Shown: one piece after another, positions 5,799 through 12,285 of the stretch | How positions within the stretch are numbered: position 1 is the first letter of the stretch | Layout of the letters: every line of letters begins with the position of its first letter | NCBI GenBank assembly: GCA_016763215.1 | Contig: JAESUF010000106.1 | Span: forward strand, 1-12,285 | Source of the DNA: Flavobacteriaceae bacterium | GTDB lineage: Bacteria > Bacteroidota > Bacteroidia > Flavobacteriales > Flavobacteriaceae | Direction of reading: 5' to 3' | DNA: 12,285 bases | Position numbers and translations under genes: made by a program | Notes under the pieces: generated by a model | What the model saw: the letters and a program-made list of their open reading frames with translations, nothing else | Told to the model about the DNA's origin: nothing | Database searches by the model: none

Positions 5799-6155
5799 AT
5801 GGAAAAAGATACAAATCTGAAAGAAAAATGGGACTTCTTGGTCTCTGAATTAACAAATCAGTTTTCGGATGGAGAGATGTTAAATCTTGATGGAATTATC
5901 TACTTGATTGGTGTACAAGAATTAGGTCAGGGAAAAAGGCGTTTCAAAAAAGACGAAAAAGTAAACTTGATGCATATCGCCATCTGTAAATTGTTGGAAC
6001 CATATGGGTATTATGAGTTCGATTATTTTGACGATGACGGATGGCCACATTATAAAACACTTACTGAATTACCAAACTTAAAAGGTGGTGAGCAAACCGT
6101 ATTAATGAAAGAAGCCATCATCAATTACTTCGATGATTCAGGGTATTTTGATTGA
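5799..6155 (+). CDS. Conserved hypothetical protein (LNLDGIIYLIGVQELGQG type)
   Basis: This 118-residue protein begins MEKDTNLKEKWDFLVSEL. It looks like an uncharacterised protein I associate with Flavobacteriia. It has no signal peptide or membrane segment, so it should be cytoplasmic. Conserved-looking blocks are GEMLNLDGIIYLIGVQELGQG (25-45), KKDEKVNLMHIAICKLLEPYG (50-70), a very acidic and aromatic stretch YYEFDYFDDDGWPHY (71-85), and LKGGEQTVLMKEAIINYF (94-111). The protein is strongly acidic overall, with an alpha-helical second half. I cannot assign a function. The start at 5799 is preferred over the in-frame ATG at 5682 because a consensus promoter lies between them and the extra 39 residues look non-coding. 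It is divergent from bioF, sharing a 140-bp control region, and converges on the short-chain dehydrogenase. Confidence 0.85.
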   Translation: MEKDTNLKEKWDFLVSELTNQFSDGEMLNLDGIIYLIGVQELGQGKRRFKKDEKVNLMHIAICKLLEPYGYYEFDYFDDDGWPHYKTLTELPNLKGGEQTVLMKEAIINYFDDSGYFD

Positions 6156-6187
6156 TAACTTGACTCTTTAACCCCAGTTATAATAAT

Positions 6188-6211
6188 AAAATTTAAGTCA
6201 CGCTTAATTTT
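6188..6211. terminator. Possible bidirectional terminator hairpin
   Basis: AAAATTTAAG-TCACG-CTTAATTTT forms an AT-rich stem of about nine pairs with one bulged base, between the convergent genes at 5799 and 6987. It overlaps the last codons and stop of the dehydrogenase. The stem is weak, so this is a low-confidence call. Confidence 0.3.
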
Positions 6212-6987
6212 CTCACCATCACAGAAAATAGTTTTGGAAACCATCTTTTTACATAGACTCCTAGTTTTTCTTTGAATCCTGCGATATAGACTTCCTCTTT
6301 TTTATTTTTAATCGCTTTGGCCATCAATTTTGCAAATCGATCTGGACTGATCCCATTCGCCGTTGCCTTATCCATTGTCTGTTGTGGAGTTCCATCTCCT
6401 AGCAACGCATTCATAGAAACATTGGTGGTTACATATCCCGGGCAAATTAACGTTACATCAATCTTGTCGTTATAAACTTCAGCTCTCAAGCTATCGAAAA
6501 AACCATGCAATGCGTGCTTAGATGCCGCATAGGTAGAACGTAATGGAGTTCCTATTTTACCCACAATACTCGTTGTTACTACAAAATGCCCTTGTTTTCT
6601 TTCTAAAAAATGTGGTAGTACAGCTTTGGTTAAAGCAACAGTCCCTGTATAATTAATTTCCATAATTCGCTTGTCTATAGCTACCAACGTATCTTTTGCA
6701 AAAGACCGTTGACTAATCCCTCCATTGTTCACAAAAATATCAATCCTTCCATACCAAGAAATTGCTTCTTTCGCTATTCCATTAAAATTCTCATAATTTT
6801 CTAAATCCAAAGGCAACACATTCACGTTCTTAGGGTTTTTACATGCTTCTTTTACAGATTCCAATGCCTTTTTATTTCGTGCAGAAATAATTAGCAAAGC
6901 ATTTTGGTTTGATAACTCTAAAGTCAATCCTTTTCCAATTCCTGAAGAAGCTCCAGTAATCCAAACTACTTTATCTTGAAAGCTCAT
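6193..6987 (-). CDS. Short-chain dehydrogenase/reductase (classical SDR)
   Basis: This cytoplasmic NAD(P)-dependent oxidoreductase of 264 residues is full length for a classical SDR. The Rossmann glycine motif is TGASSGIG (11-18). SAR at 35-37 follows strand 2 and suggests NADP(H) preference. FVNNGGIS (85-92) is the NNAG position with Gly for Ala. The catalytic tetrad is Asn112 (INYTG), Ser140 (TTSIVG), Tyr153 and Lys157 (YAASK), followed by CPGYVTT (186-192). The overall pattern with SxRSTYAASKHALHGFFDSLRAE is of the DHRS7-like group, but the substrate cannot be told. The extended C terminus is basic (YVKRWFPKLF) and might associate with membrane. It stands alone on its strand and is divergent from the thioredoxin-fold gene. 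Its upstream region has TACTTTG (minus, 7014-7008), one base short of a -7 box. Confidence 0.88.
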   Translation of the reverse strand: MSFQDKVVWITGASSGIGKGLTLELSNQNALLIISARNKKALESVKEACKNPKNVNVLPLDLENYENFNGIAKEAISWYGRIDIFVNNGGISQRSFAKDTLVAIDKRIMEINYTGTVALTKAVLPHFLERKQGHFVVTTSIVGKIGTPLRSTYAASKHALHGFFDSLRAEVYNDKIDVTLICPGYVTTNVSMNALLGDGTPQQTMDKATANGISPDRFAKLMAKAIKNKKEEVYIAGFKEKLGVYVKRWFPKLFSVMVRKLSVT

Positions 6988-7035
6988 GTTTTCGATTTAT
7001 TTCTTACCAAAGTACATATTTTAAGTAAGAAACTG

Positions 7036-7043
7036 TAATTTTG
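7036..7043 (+). promoter_or_regulatory. Predicted -7 box for the exported thioredoxin-fold gene
   Basis: TAATTTTG matches TAnnTTTG exactly. A start about five bases downstream excludes the ATG at 7046 as initiator and supports ATG 7082, with a leader of about 33 nt. No clear -33 TTG is visible. Confidence 0.5.
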
Positions 7044-7081
7044 GTATGCTTCTTGGGAAGCTTTCTTTAAATCTAAGATTC

Positions 7082-8449
7082 ATGAAAAAAGTTCTGATTT
7101 TATTCCTTTTTATTAGTTTATCAATGCAAGCACAGTATTCTGTTAAGGGAACCATACATCCAGTAAAAAAATACACATGGGTGCTTCTTTATAAAGTTGA
7201 AGGAGCTAGGCAGATATTTGTAAAGAATACCACAATTAAAAAAGAGCTAAAGCCAGTCAATGGTAAAAACGTAACTGTTGGAACTTTTATTTTTGAAATG
7301 CCTGCAGATGCAAAACCAGGTGCGTATAGAATTACGTATGACATGAAGCAGAATGGATATATCGATTTTCTTTACAATAAAGAAGAAGTTGAATTTAGTT
7401 TTAACCCAGAAGATAAAGATGCAACAACTATTTTTTCAAAATCAAAGGAAAACCAACTATATCAGAATTTCCTAAATGATATTTCGTTGGCGCAACACAA
7501 AGTTGATTCTTTACAAACTGCTTACTTAAAGACTCCTTCAAAATCAAGTGAAACTGCCTATAAAAAAGCCATTTTAACAACCAATAAAGTTCAAACTAGT
7601 TACGCAAATAAATCTAAAGGAACCTTAGTGCATTATTTCATCAATGCAACAGAAAGGTATAATGCTCCTAGTATTGTAAAGAACGCACAGGAATACCTAA
7701 CGGGAGTTACTACACATTTTTATGATAAGATTAATTTCTCTAACAAGCATTTATACAACTCCTCTTTTTTAATTGATAGAATTGCAGACTATGTTTTTTA
7801 CATGCACTATTCTCAAGATCCAGATAGGCAGGAAACATTGTATAAAAAAGCAGTGGATGCAAGTATTCATAAAGTAACCGATCTTAAATTTAAATCGGAC
7901 GTAATTCAATTTTTGATCTCACAATTTTCATCGATTAAAAATGCCGCTGTTGTAGATCATTTGTTTTTAAATCATTTTGATAAACTTCCAAAAGAGAATC
8001 AAAATGCAGAATTCAAAAAAAGAATCCAAAAAGAAATGGCTATTGCTATTGGTAGAATTGCTCCTGATTTTTCATGGGAAGAAAATGGTAAAAAACACAG
8101 CCTTTCTGGTTTAAAAGATGGGCAAAGTTATTTATTACTTTTTTACAGTACAGAATGTTCTCATTGCCTTAGAGAGGTTCCTCAAATTTATGAGCTTTTA
8201 AAAGGGAAAATAAATACTAAGGTGATTGCTTTTGCTATGGAAACTTCAGACACTGTATGGAAAAACTACCAGAAAACACTGTCTGGGTGGCGTCACGTGA
8301 TAGGTTTAAACAAATGGGAAAACACGACCGCAAGAACTTATCAAATAGCGTCTACACCTACTTATTTTGTGTTAAACTCTGACAAGAAAATTATTGCAAA
8401 CCCAGAAACGTTAGAAGATTTGAAAATGATTTTAAATCAATTGAATTAA
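7082..8449 (+). CDS. Exported TlpA/ResA-like thioredoxin-fold protein
   Basis: This 455-residue protein starts at ATG 7082 with a signal peptide MKKVLILFLFISLSMQAQ, cleaved probably after Gln18, so it acts in the periplasm. Residues 20-110 form a beta-rich N-terminal region (VKGTIHPVKKYTWVLLYKVEG) like the DUF4369-type modules of Bacteroidota TlpA proteins. Residues about 120-320 are largely helical. The C-terminal thioredoxin domain runs from about 325 (GRIAPDFSW) to the end, with the redox pair Cys359-Ser-His-Cys362 after LLLFYSTE and the cis-Pro at Thr425-Pro426 (ASTPTYFVLN). The family are thiol-disulfide oxidoreductases, often reducing apocytochromes or peroxides. The substrate here is unknown. 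It converges with yraN, the two stop codons sharing bases. It is divergent from the SDR gene, with its own promoter. Confidence 0.88.
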   Translation: MKKVLILFLFISLSMQAQYSVKGTIHPVKKYTWVLLYKVEGARQIFVKNTTIKKELKPVNGKNVTVGTFIFEMPADAKPGAYRITYDMKQNGYIDFLYNKEEVEFSFNPEDKDATTIFSKSKENQLYQNFLNDISLAQHKVDSLQTAYLKTPSKSSETAYKKAILTTNKVQTSYANKSKGTLVHYFINATERYNAPSIVKNAQEYLTGVTTHFYDKINFSNKHLYNSSFLIDRIADYVFYMHYSQDPDRQETLYKKAVDASIHKVTDLKFKSDVIQFLISQFSSIKNAAVVDHLFLNHFDKLPKENQNAEFKKRIQKEMAIAIGRIAPDFSWEENGKKHSLSGLKDGQSYLLLFYSTECSHCLREVPQIYELLKGKINTKVIAFAMETSDTVWKNYQKTLSGWRHVIGLNKWENTTARTYQIASTPTYFVLNSDKKIIANPETLEDLKMILNQLN

Positions 8450-8805
8450 AAATAGAAAAAAGCATCTTCTAGATGCGCTATCTCTAGACTTGATGTTGTT
8501 TTTGTAATGGCAATAATATCAAATCGCACCTCAACATCTAAATCGCGCCGAGTAACATATTCATTGGCTGCGCCAACTAGTAATTTAATCTTCTTTTCGG
8601 TTACAAAATCTTGTGGGTTTCCAAATTCATTGGTCGACCTGGTTTTGACTTCGACTATTGCCAATATGGTTTCTTTTCGAGCAATTATATCGATTTCTGC
8701 TTTTAGATATCGCCAATTTTTCTCTAAAATTTCATAGCCCTTTTCAATCAAATAATTTGTAGCAAGTTGCTCCCCTTCTTTTCCTAATTCATAGTGTTCT
8801 GCCAT
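8446..8805 (-). CDS. YraN/UPF0102 family nuclease-fold protein
   Basis: This 119-residue protein has the normal YraN length. It shows the family blocks LGKEGEQLATNYLIEKGYEILEKNWR (7-32), AEIDIIA (36-42) and AIVEVKTR (49-56). Glu37, Asp39, Glu52 and Lys54 form the restriction-endonuclease-like EID...ExK core, so a metal-dependent nuclease fold is expected, as in other members. The cellular role is unsettled: links to DNA uptake or repair have been suggested in the family. It is the last gene of the ldcA-AGCS-yraN unit, its ATG lying one base after the AGCS stop. Its 3' end shares stop-codon bases with the convergent thioredoxin-fold gene. Confidence 0.93.
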   Translation of the reverse strand: MAEHYELGKEGEQLATNYLIEKGYEILEKNWRYLKAEIDIIARKETILAIVEVKTRSTNEFGNPQDFVTEKKIKLLVGAANEYVTRRDLDVEVRFDIIAITKTTSSLEIAHLEDAFFYF

Positions 8806-8806
8806 G

Positions 8807-10186
8807 TCATTCTTTTTCTTCTTTCATCTTAGCAATATATTTTTTAGCTTCTTTCATTACTCTAGGCGCCATAATAATAGTGGCAATCATCGTTGGAATT
8901 GCCATCAATGCAAAAGCACTATCAATTAACCCTAACATTACTTTTAAGCTTGTAGTTGCACCTAAAAGAATACTCGTTATATAAAAAATATTATAGTATT
9001 TCTTATGTTTCGCTCCAATTAAAAAAGACAAGGATTTGGTTCCATAATAAGAATAAGAAAATAAGGAAGAAATACTAAAAATAGCAACGCAAATTAGTAG
9101 TAAATATTTTCCAACGCCTGGCATCGCATTTCCAAATGCAGTAGCAGTTAAAGTCACACCATTGGCATCTGAGGTTTGCCAAACGCCGGTAACCAAAATA
9201 GCCAAAGCTGTTAGTGTACAAACAACAATTGTGTCTATAAATGGCCCTAACATAGCAACCAAACCTTCACGTACAGGTTCCGATGTTTTTGCTGCGCCAT
9301 GTGCCATGGGAGCTGTTCCAATTCCTGCTTCATTAGAAAAAGCACCTCTTCGGATTCCCAAAATTATTAATGCTCCTAAAGTACCTCCAAAAAAGGCATC
9401 AGGTTTTATAAAATCGGCAGAAAAGGCATCGGTAAAAATCATTCCAAAGTATTTTGGAACAACATCAATATGAATGACCAAGATAATAACAACTAGTACA
9501 AAATAAAGTAAGATCATTGATGGAACCATTCTTGAGGTTACTTTTCCAATACGTTTCAATCCGCCTAAAACAACCATTGAGGTGATAATTGCCAAAAAGA
9601 CTCCAATTCCTAAATTTGTATAATCATTTACTACAACTCCATTCGGTTTTAATAGAATATCATTAATTGCCTGCGTTAATTGATTTACATTAAAAACAGG
9701 CAAGGCTCCTATCATCGCACACAAACTAAAAAAGATTGCTAGAGGTTTCCATTTCTTTCCCAATCCTTCTGTAATAAAATACATAGGTCCTCCTTGAATA
9801 ATTCCTTCAGAATCTTTTCCACGATACATAATCGCTAAAGAAGATGTGAAAAATTTTGTTGCCATTCCTACAACGGCACTCATCCACATCCAAAAGATTG
9901 CCCCTGGCCCACCAATAGCAATTGCTATTGCCACCCCGGATATATTCCCCATTCCAACAGTAGCAGATAGGGCGGTAGTTAAGGCTTGAAAATGGCTAAT
10001 CTGTCCCGGATCGTTAGGGTCATCATACTTCCCTCGTAGTACTTGGATAGCATGTCCAAAATACCGAAAGGGTAAAAATTTAGAACGAATTAGTAAATAC
10101 AGTCCGCCTCCAATTAATAAGATTAACAATGGTAACCCCCAAACAAAAGAGGCAAATTCTACAATCCAATGCTCTTTGGAATTCAT
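8807..10186 (-). CDS. Alanine/glycine:cation symporter (AGCS family)
   Basis: This 459-residue integral inner-membrane transporter has about ten to eleven hydrophobic segments, the usual AGCS size. Diagnostic motifs are DPGQISHFQALTTALSATVGMGNISG (59-84), where the AGCS signature GQxSHFQAL and the sodium- and substrate-binding glycine-rich helix lie, GGPMYFITEG (132-141), and IRRGAFSNEAGIGTAPMAHGAA (278-299). Family members import alanine or glycine with Na+ or H+, and characterised ones accept both D- and L-alanine. Its ATG overlaps the TGA of the upstream LD-carboxypeptidase gene (ATGA), indicating translational coupling. yraN follows after one base. Exact substrate is inferred from family and context. 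Confidence 0.93.
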   Translation of the reverse strand: MNSKEHWIVEFASFVWGLPLLILLIGGGLYLLIRSKFLPFRYFGHAIQVLRGKYDDPNDPGQISHFQALTTALSATVGMGNISGVAIAIAIGGPGAIFWMWMSAVVGMATKFFTSSLAIMYRGKDSEGIIQGGPMYFITEGLGKKWKPLAIFFSLCAMIGALPVFNVNQLTQAINDILLKPNGVVVNDYTNLGIGVFLAIITSMVVLGGLKRIGKVTSRMVPSMILLYFVLVVIILVIHIDVVPKYFGMIFTDAFSADFIKPDAFFGGTLGALIILGIRRGAFSNEAGIGTAPMAHGAAKTSEPVREGLVAMLGPFIDTIVVCTLTALAILVTGVWQTSDANGVTLTATAFGNAMPGVGKYLLLICVAIFSISSLFSYSYYGTKSLSFLIGAKHKKYYNIFYITSILLGATTSLKVMLGLIDSAFALMAIPTMIATIIMAPRVMKEAKKYIAKMKEEKE

Positions 10187-11196
10187 TTAAAAATAACTTT
10201 AGATGTTATTGTCTCTATTTTCAATTGAATGGTTCTTCCTAAAATCAACGCTCTATTATCAACTTCATGCCCCGCAGGAAAATCAAACAATACCGGGAAA
10301 TCGTATTCAGAAACGACATCTAAAATGAGTTCTTCAATAGAACTTCCCCAAGCAGTTGTGTTCTTTTTAATATTGCTCATATTTCCGATAATTAACCCCT
10401 TACACTTTTTAAAATAGCCTGCTCTTTTTAAGCTTTGTAGCATTCGATCAATGTGGTATTTATATTCTCCTATTTCTTCAATAAATAAAATTTTCCCCTC
10501 TGTGTCTATTGAACTCTCACTTCCTAACATTGTTAATAGTAAGGTTAAATTCCCCCCTACCAGCTCTCCTTCTGCAGTTCCTGTTTTATTATGCTTAGAC
10601 GACGGAATTTCATAACTCAACGCTTCTCCAAATAAGGCTTTTTTTAAGGTTGTGATACTTTGTTTACTTTCCTCTTCATCAAATTGCATGCTTGTTCCCA
10701 TCATTCCATGAATGGTCTCAATACCAAAATTATGGACATGACTATGAATAGCCGTAATATCTGAATATCCAACGATCCACTTCGGATTCTCTTTAAATTT
10801 TGTAAAGTCTAATGCATCTAAAATTCGAACACTTCCGTAACCCCCTCTTGCTCCCCAAATAGCCTTGATATTGGGGTTATCTAATGCTTTTTGCAAGTCG
10901 TTTGCTCTTTCTTTATCTGTTCCTGCAAAATGATTATTTTGGCGAAACACATGTTCGCCAATGAGCACTTTCAACCCCCAGCTTTCAGCTAGTTTTTTTG
11001 CCTTTTCAATACTGTTTTTTTTGTTTTTTAGTATTCCTGCTGGAGCTACTATTATAATAGAGTCCCCTTGTTGTAAAGGTTTGGGCTGTGTTAATTTCAT
11101 AGGTTTTGAAATTGAATCATTCTGTACTTGCCCATTCACAGACAAAAAAGAGATAAGAAGTAAGGCTACAGATACGAATTGAATTCGTTTCTTCAT
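10183..11196 (-). CDS. Exported LD-carboxypeptidase (MEROPS S66, LdcA-like)
   Basis: This 337-residue protein starts at ATG 11196 (MKKRIQFVSVALLLISFLSVNGQ), a signal peptide with cleavage near residues 22-23. No Cys follows, so it is a soluble periplasmic protein rather than a lipoprotein. An in-frame start at 11277 is rejected because it would bury the signal peptide and a likely promoter. S66 features are APAG (51-54), WGARGGYGSVRILDALD (114-130), the nucleophile Ser145 in GYSDITAIH, HGMMGTSM (163-170), Glu240 in ILFIEEIGEY and His310 in FPAGHEVDNRALILG, so the Ser-Glu-His triad is complete. Family enzymes remove the terminal D-Ala from the L,D bond of murein tetrapeptides. The E. coli enzyme is cytoplasmic, but exported forms are usual in Bacteroidota. 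It is first in the ldcA-AGCS-yraN operon and divergent from metG. Confidence 0.9.
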   Translation of the reverse strand: MKKRIQFVSVALLLISFLSVNGQVQNDSISKPMKLTQPKPLQQGDSIIIVAPAGILKNKKNSIEKAKKLAESWGLKVLIGEHVFRQNNHFAGTDKERANDLQKALDNPNIKAIWGARGGYGSVRILDALDFTKFKENPKWIVGYSDITAIHSHVHNFGIETIHGMMGTSMQFDEEESKQSITTLKKALFGEALSYEIPSSKHNKTGTAEGELVGGNLTLLLTMLGSESSIDTEGKILFIEEIGEYKYHIDRMLQSLKRAGYFKKCKGLIIGNMSNIKKNTTAWGSSIEELILDVVSEYDFPVLFDFPAGHEVDNRALILGRTIQLKIETITSKVIFK

Positions 11197-11210
11197 AAGA
11201 ATGCTTTTTG

Positions 11211-11239
11211 TAAATGTATCCATTTTCATTGGTTTCAAA
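11211..11239 (-). promoter_or_regulatory. Possible promoter of the ldcA-like operon
   Basis: The minus strand has TTTG (11239-11236) and TACATTTA (11218-11211) separated by 17 bp, close to the Bacteroidota arrangement of a -33 TTG and a -7 TAnnTTTG, with the last base differing. The leader to ATG 11196 would be about 10 nt. Confidence 0.4.
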
Positions 11240-11334
11240 CAGTCATGCACTGCCTTTTTTAGTAAACGAAAAGTCAAAAACTAACAAAATCAAGGTTAAA
11301 AGACAATGACTGTTTCTTTTTACTATCTTAAAAA

Positions 11335-11361
11335 TTGTTCGAGTTGCTTTTTGTACTTTTG
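11335..11361 (+). promoter_or_regulatory. Predicted metG promoter
   Basis: TACTTTTG (11354-11361) matches TAnnTTTG exactly, with a TTG at 11335-11337, a spacing of 16 bp, slightly short of usual. The leader to ATG 11397 is about 30 nt. It lies back to back with the ldcA-side promoter in the 200-bp divergent region, which holds no other recognised feature. Confidence 0.5.
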
Positions 11362-11396
11362 TCAATCAAAAATTCGACCAAAAACGAAAAATTTAC

Positions 11397-12285
11397 ATGA
11401 GTTCTTCAAAACGATATACAATTACAGCTGCGTTACCCTATACCAACGGTCCAATTCATATTGGTCATTTGGCAGGAGTATATGTTCCTGCTGATATTTA
11501 CGCTCGATATTTACGGTTAACTGGAAATGATGTTGCTTACATTTGTGGAAGTGATGAACACGGTGTTGCAATACCAATGCGCGCTAAAAAAGAAGGGGTT
11601 TCTCCTCAAGATATCATCGATAAGTATCATGGAATTATCAAGCAATCTTTTCAAGACTTTGGAATTTCTTTTGACAATTATTCTCGTACTTCAGCAGAAA
11701 TTCATCATAAAACAGCTTCAGAATTCTTTGTAAACTTATATGAAAAAGGCGAGTTTATAGAAGAAGTCACGGAACAGTTATACGATGCTGAAGCCAATCA
11801 GTTTTTAGCAGATCGTTTTGTTTTGGGAACCTGCCCTAAATGTGGATTTGAGGAAAGTTATGGAGATCAATGTGAAAACTGTGGAACTAGCCATAATGCG
11901 ACGGATTTAATCAATCCAAAATCAGCCATTACTGGAAATGTTCCAACCGTTAAAGAAACCAAGCACTGGTTTTTACCTTTAGTTAAACACGAAGCTTTTT
12001 TACGCGAGTGGATTCTTAAAGGCCATAAAAAAGACTGGAAACCAAATGTATACGGTCAAGTAAAATCTTGGGTAGAAGATGGATTGCGACCAAGAGCTGT
12101 GACAAGAGATTTAGACTGGGGAATTCCTGTTCCTGTAAAAGGAGGAGAAGGAAAAGTATTGTATGTATGGTTTGATGCACCTGTTGGATATATTTCTGCG
12201 ACCAAAGAGTGGGCAGAGAGAGAAGGAAAAAACTGGGAGGATTATTGGAAAGATGAAAACACCAAATTAGTACACTTTATTGGTA
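11397..12285 (+). CDS. metG: Methionyl-tRNA synthetase, N-terminal part
   Basis: The reading begins [20 protein letters not shown] at ATG 11397 and runs 296 codons off the right edge. Full-length relatives are about 680-690 residues. It charges tRNA-Met with methionine in the cytoplasm. The class I HIGH motif is His21-Ile-Gly-His24. CGSDEHG (50-56) is the conserved strand next to the active site. The zinc knuckle has four cysteines, Cys146, Cys149, Cys159 and Cys162 (CPKCG...CENCG), typical of MetG type 1. [31 protein letters not shown] and [14 protein letters not shown] are the conserved catalytic-domain segments further on. The KMSKS loop and anticodon domain lie outside the window. It is a single essential gene under its own promoter. 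Confidence 0.97.
   Translation, partial: MSSSKRYTITAALPYTNGPIHIGHLAGVYVPADIYARYLRLTGNDVAYICGSDEHGVAIPMRAKKEGVSPQDIIDKYHGIIKQSFQDFGISFDNYSRTSAEIHHKTASEFFVNLYEKGEFIEEVTEQLYDAEANQFLADRFVLGTCPKCGFEESYGDQCENCGTSHNATDLINPKSAITGNVPTVKETKHWFLPLVKHEAFLREWILKGHKKDWKPNVYGQVKSWVEDGLRPRAVTRDLDWGIPVPVKGGEGKVLYVWFDAPVGYISATKEWAEREGKNWEDYWKDENTKLVHFIG

Noticed and set aside
7046..7081. Upstream ATG at 7046 for the thioredoxin-fold protein
   Set aside because: It lies three bases after a consensus -7 box, so it would fall at or before the transcript start. ATG 7082 begins a typical signal peptide.
10939..10961. Perfect 8-bp inverted repeat TTGGCGAA-N7-TTCGCCAA inside the ldcA-like gene
   Set aside because: One or two such hairpins are expected by chance in 12 kb, it lies in well-conserved coding sequence, and no second copy was seen.
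11197..11277. Longer N terminus for the LD-carboxypeptidase from an in-frame ATG at 11277
   Set aside because: It would place 27 residues before a clear signal peptide and overlap a likely promoter. ATG 11196 fits better.
11306..11733. Small plus-strand open frames over the start of metG
   Set aside because: They are out-of-frame readings of the metG leader and coding sequence.
1..12285. CRISPR array, tRNA or rRNA genes, phage or transposase genes, known riboswitches
   Set aside because: Read through on both strands, none was recognised. The only repeats seen are the two palindromic elements reported.

Overview
The window looks like a chromosomal segment of a member of the Flavobacteriaceae (Bacteroidota). 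The DNA is AT-rich. Several promoters match the Bacteroidota -7 consensus TAnnTTTG, signal peptides are of the type ending in '..QAQ', and the proteins (exported thioredoxin-fold protein, exported LD-carboxypeptidase, MetG with a four-cysteine zinc knuckle) fit that group. No rRNA, tRNA, CRISPR array, phage or insertion-sequence gene was seen. No gene-free stretch exceeds 300 bases.

Layout. (1) 1-374, minus: the N-terminal part of a membrane protein resembling the YuaF/YqiJ (NfeD-like) family, cut by the window edge. (2) 431-1605, minus: a beta-ketoacyl-ACP synthase with all catalytic residues but a one-base deletion in an A5 run, which splits it into two frames. Its upstream region carries a 72-bp double-hairpin repeat. 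(3) 1772-2203, plus: a small Coa1-family membrane protein, overlapping bioA tail to tail. (4) 5658 down to 2189, minus: a biotin operon in the order bioF, a DUF2007/zinc-ribbon gene, bioD, bioA, with the last three tightly packed. (5) 5799-6155, plus: a conserved protein of unknown function, divergent from bioF. (6) 6193-6987, minus: a short-chain dehydrogenase. (7) 7082-8449, plus: an exported thioredoxin-fold protein. (8) 11196 down to 8446, minus: an operon of exported LD-carboxypeptidase, AGCS alanine/glycine symporter and YraN. (9) 11397 to the window end, plus: the 5' part of metG.

How the genes fit together. BioF, BioD and BioA supply three of the four late steps of biotin ring assembly. 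BioB and the usual pimeloyl-chain genes (bioC, bioH, bioG, bioZ) are absent here, so the ketoacyl synthase beside the cluster is the natural candidate for a chain-forming role, although a plus-strand gene separates it from bioA. LD-carboxypeptidase releases D-alanine from peptidoglycan peptides. The alanine-type symporter gene overlaps it by ATGA, suggesting recapture of that alanine.

The points most worth checking are the frameshift in the ketoacyl synthase, a His-to-Arg change at a PLP-contacting position of BioF, a repeat-like palindrome read as BioF coding sequence, the double-hairpin repeat filling the predicted ketoacyl synthase leader, and the zinc-ribbon gene inside the biotin operon. 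No clearly new multi-gene system is evident. Most of the window is ordinary housekeeping DNA.
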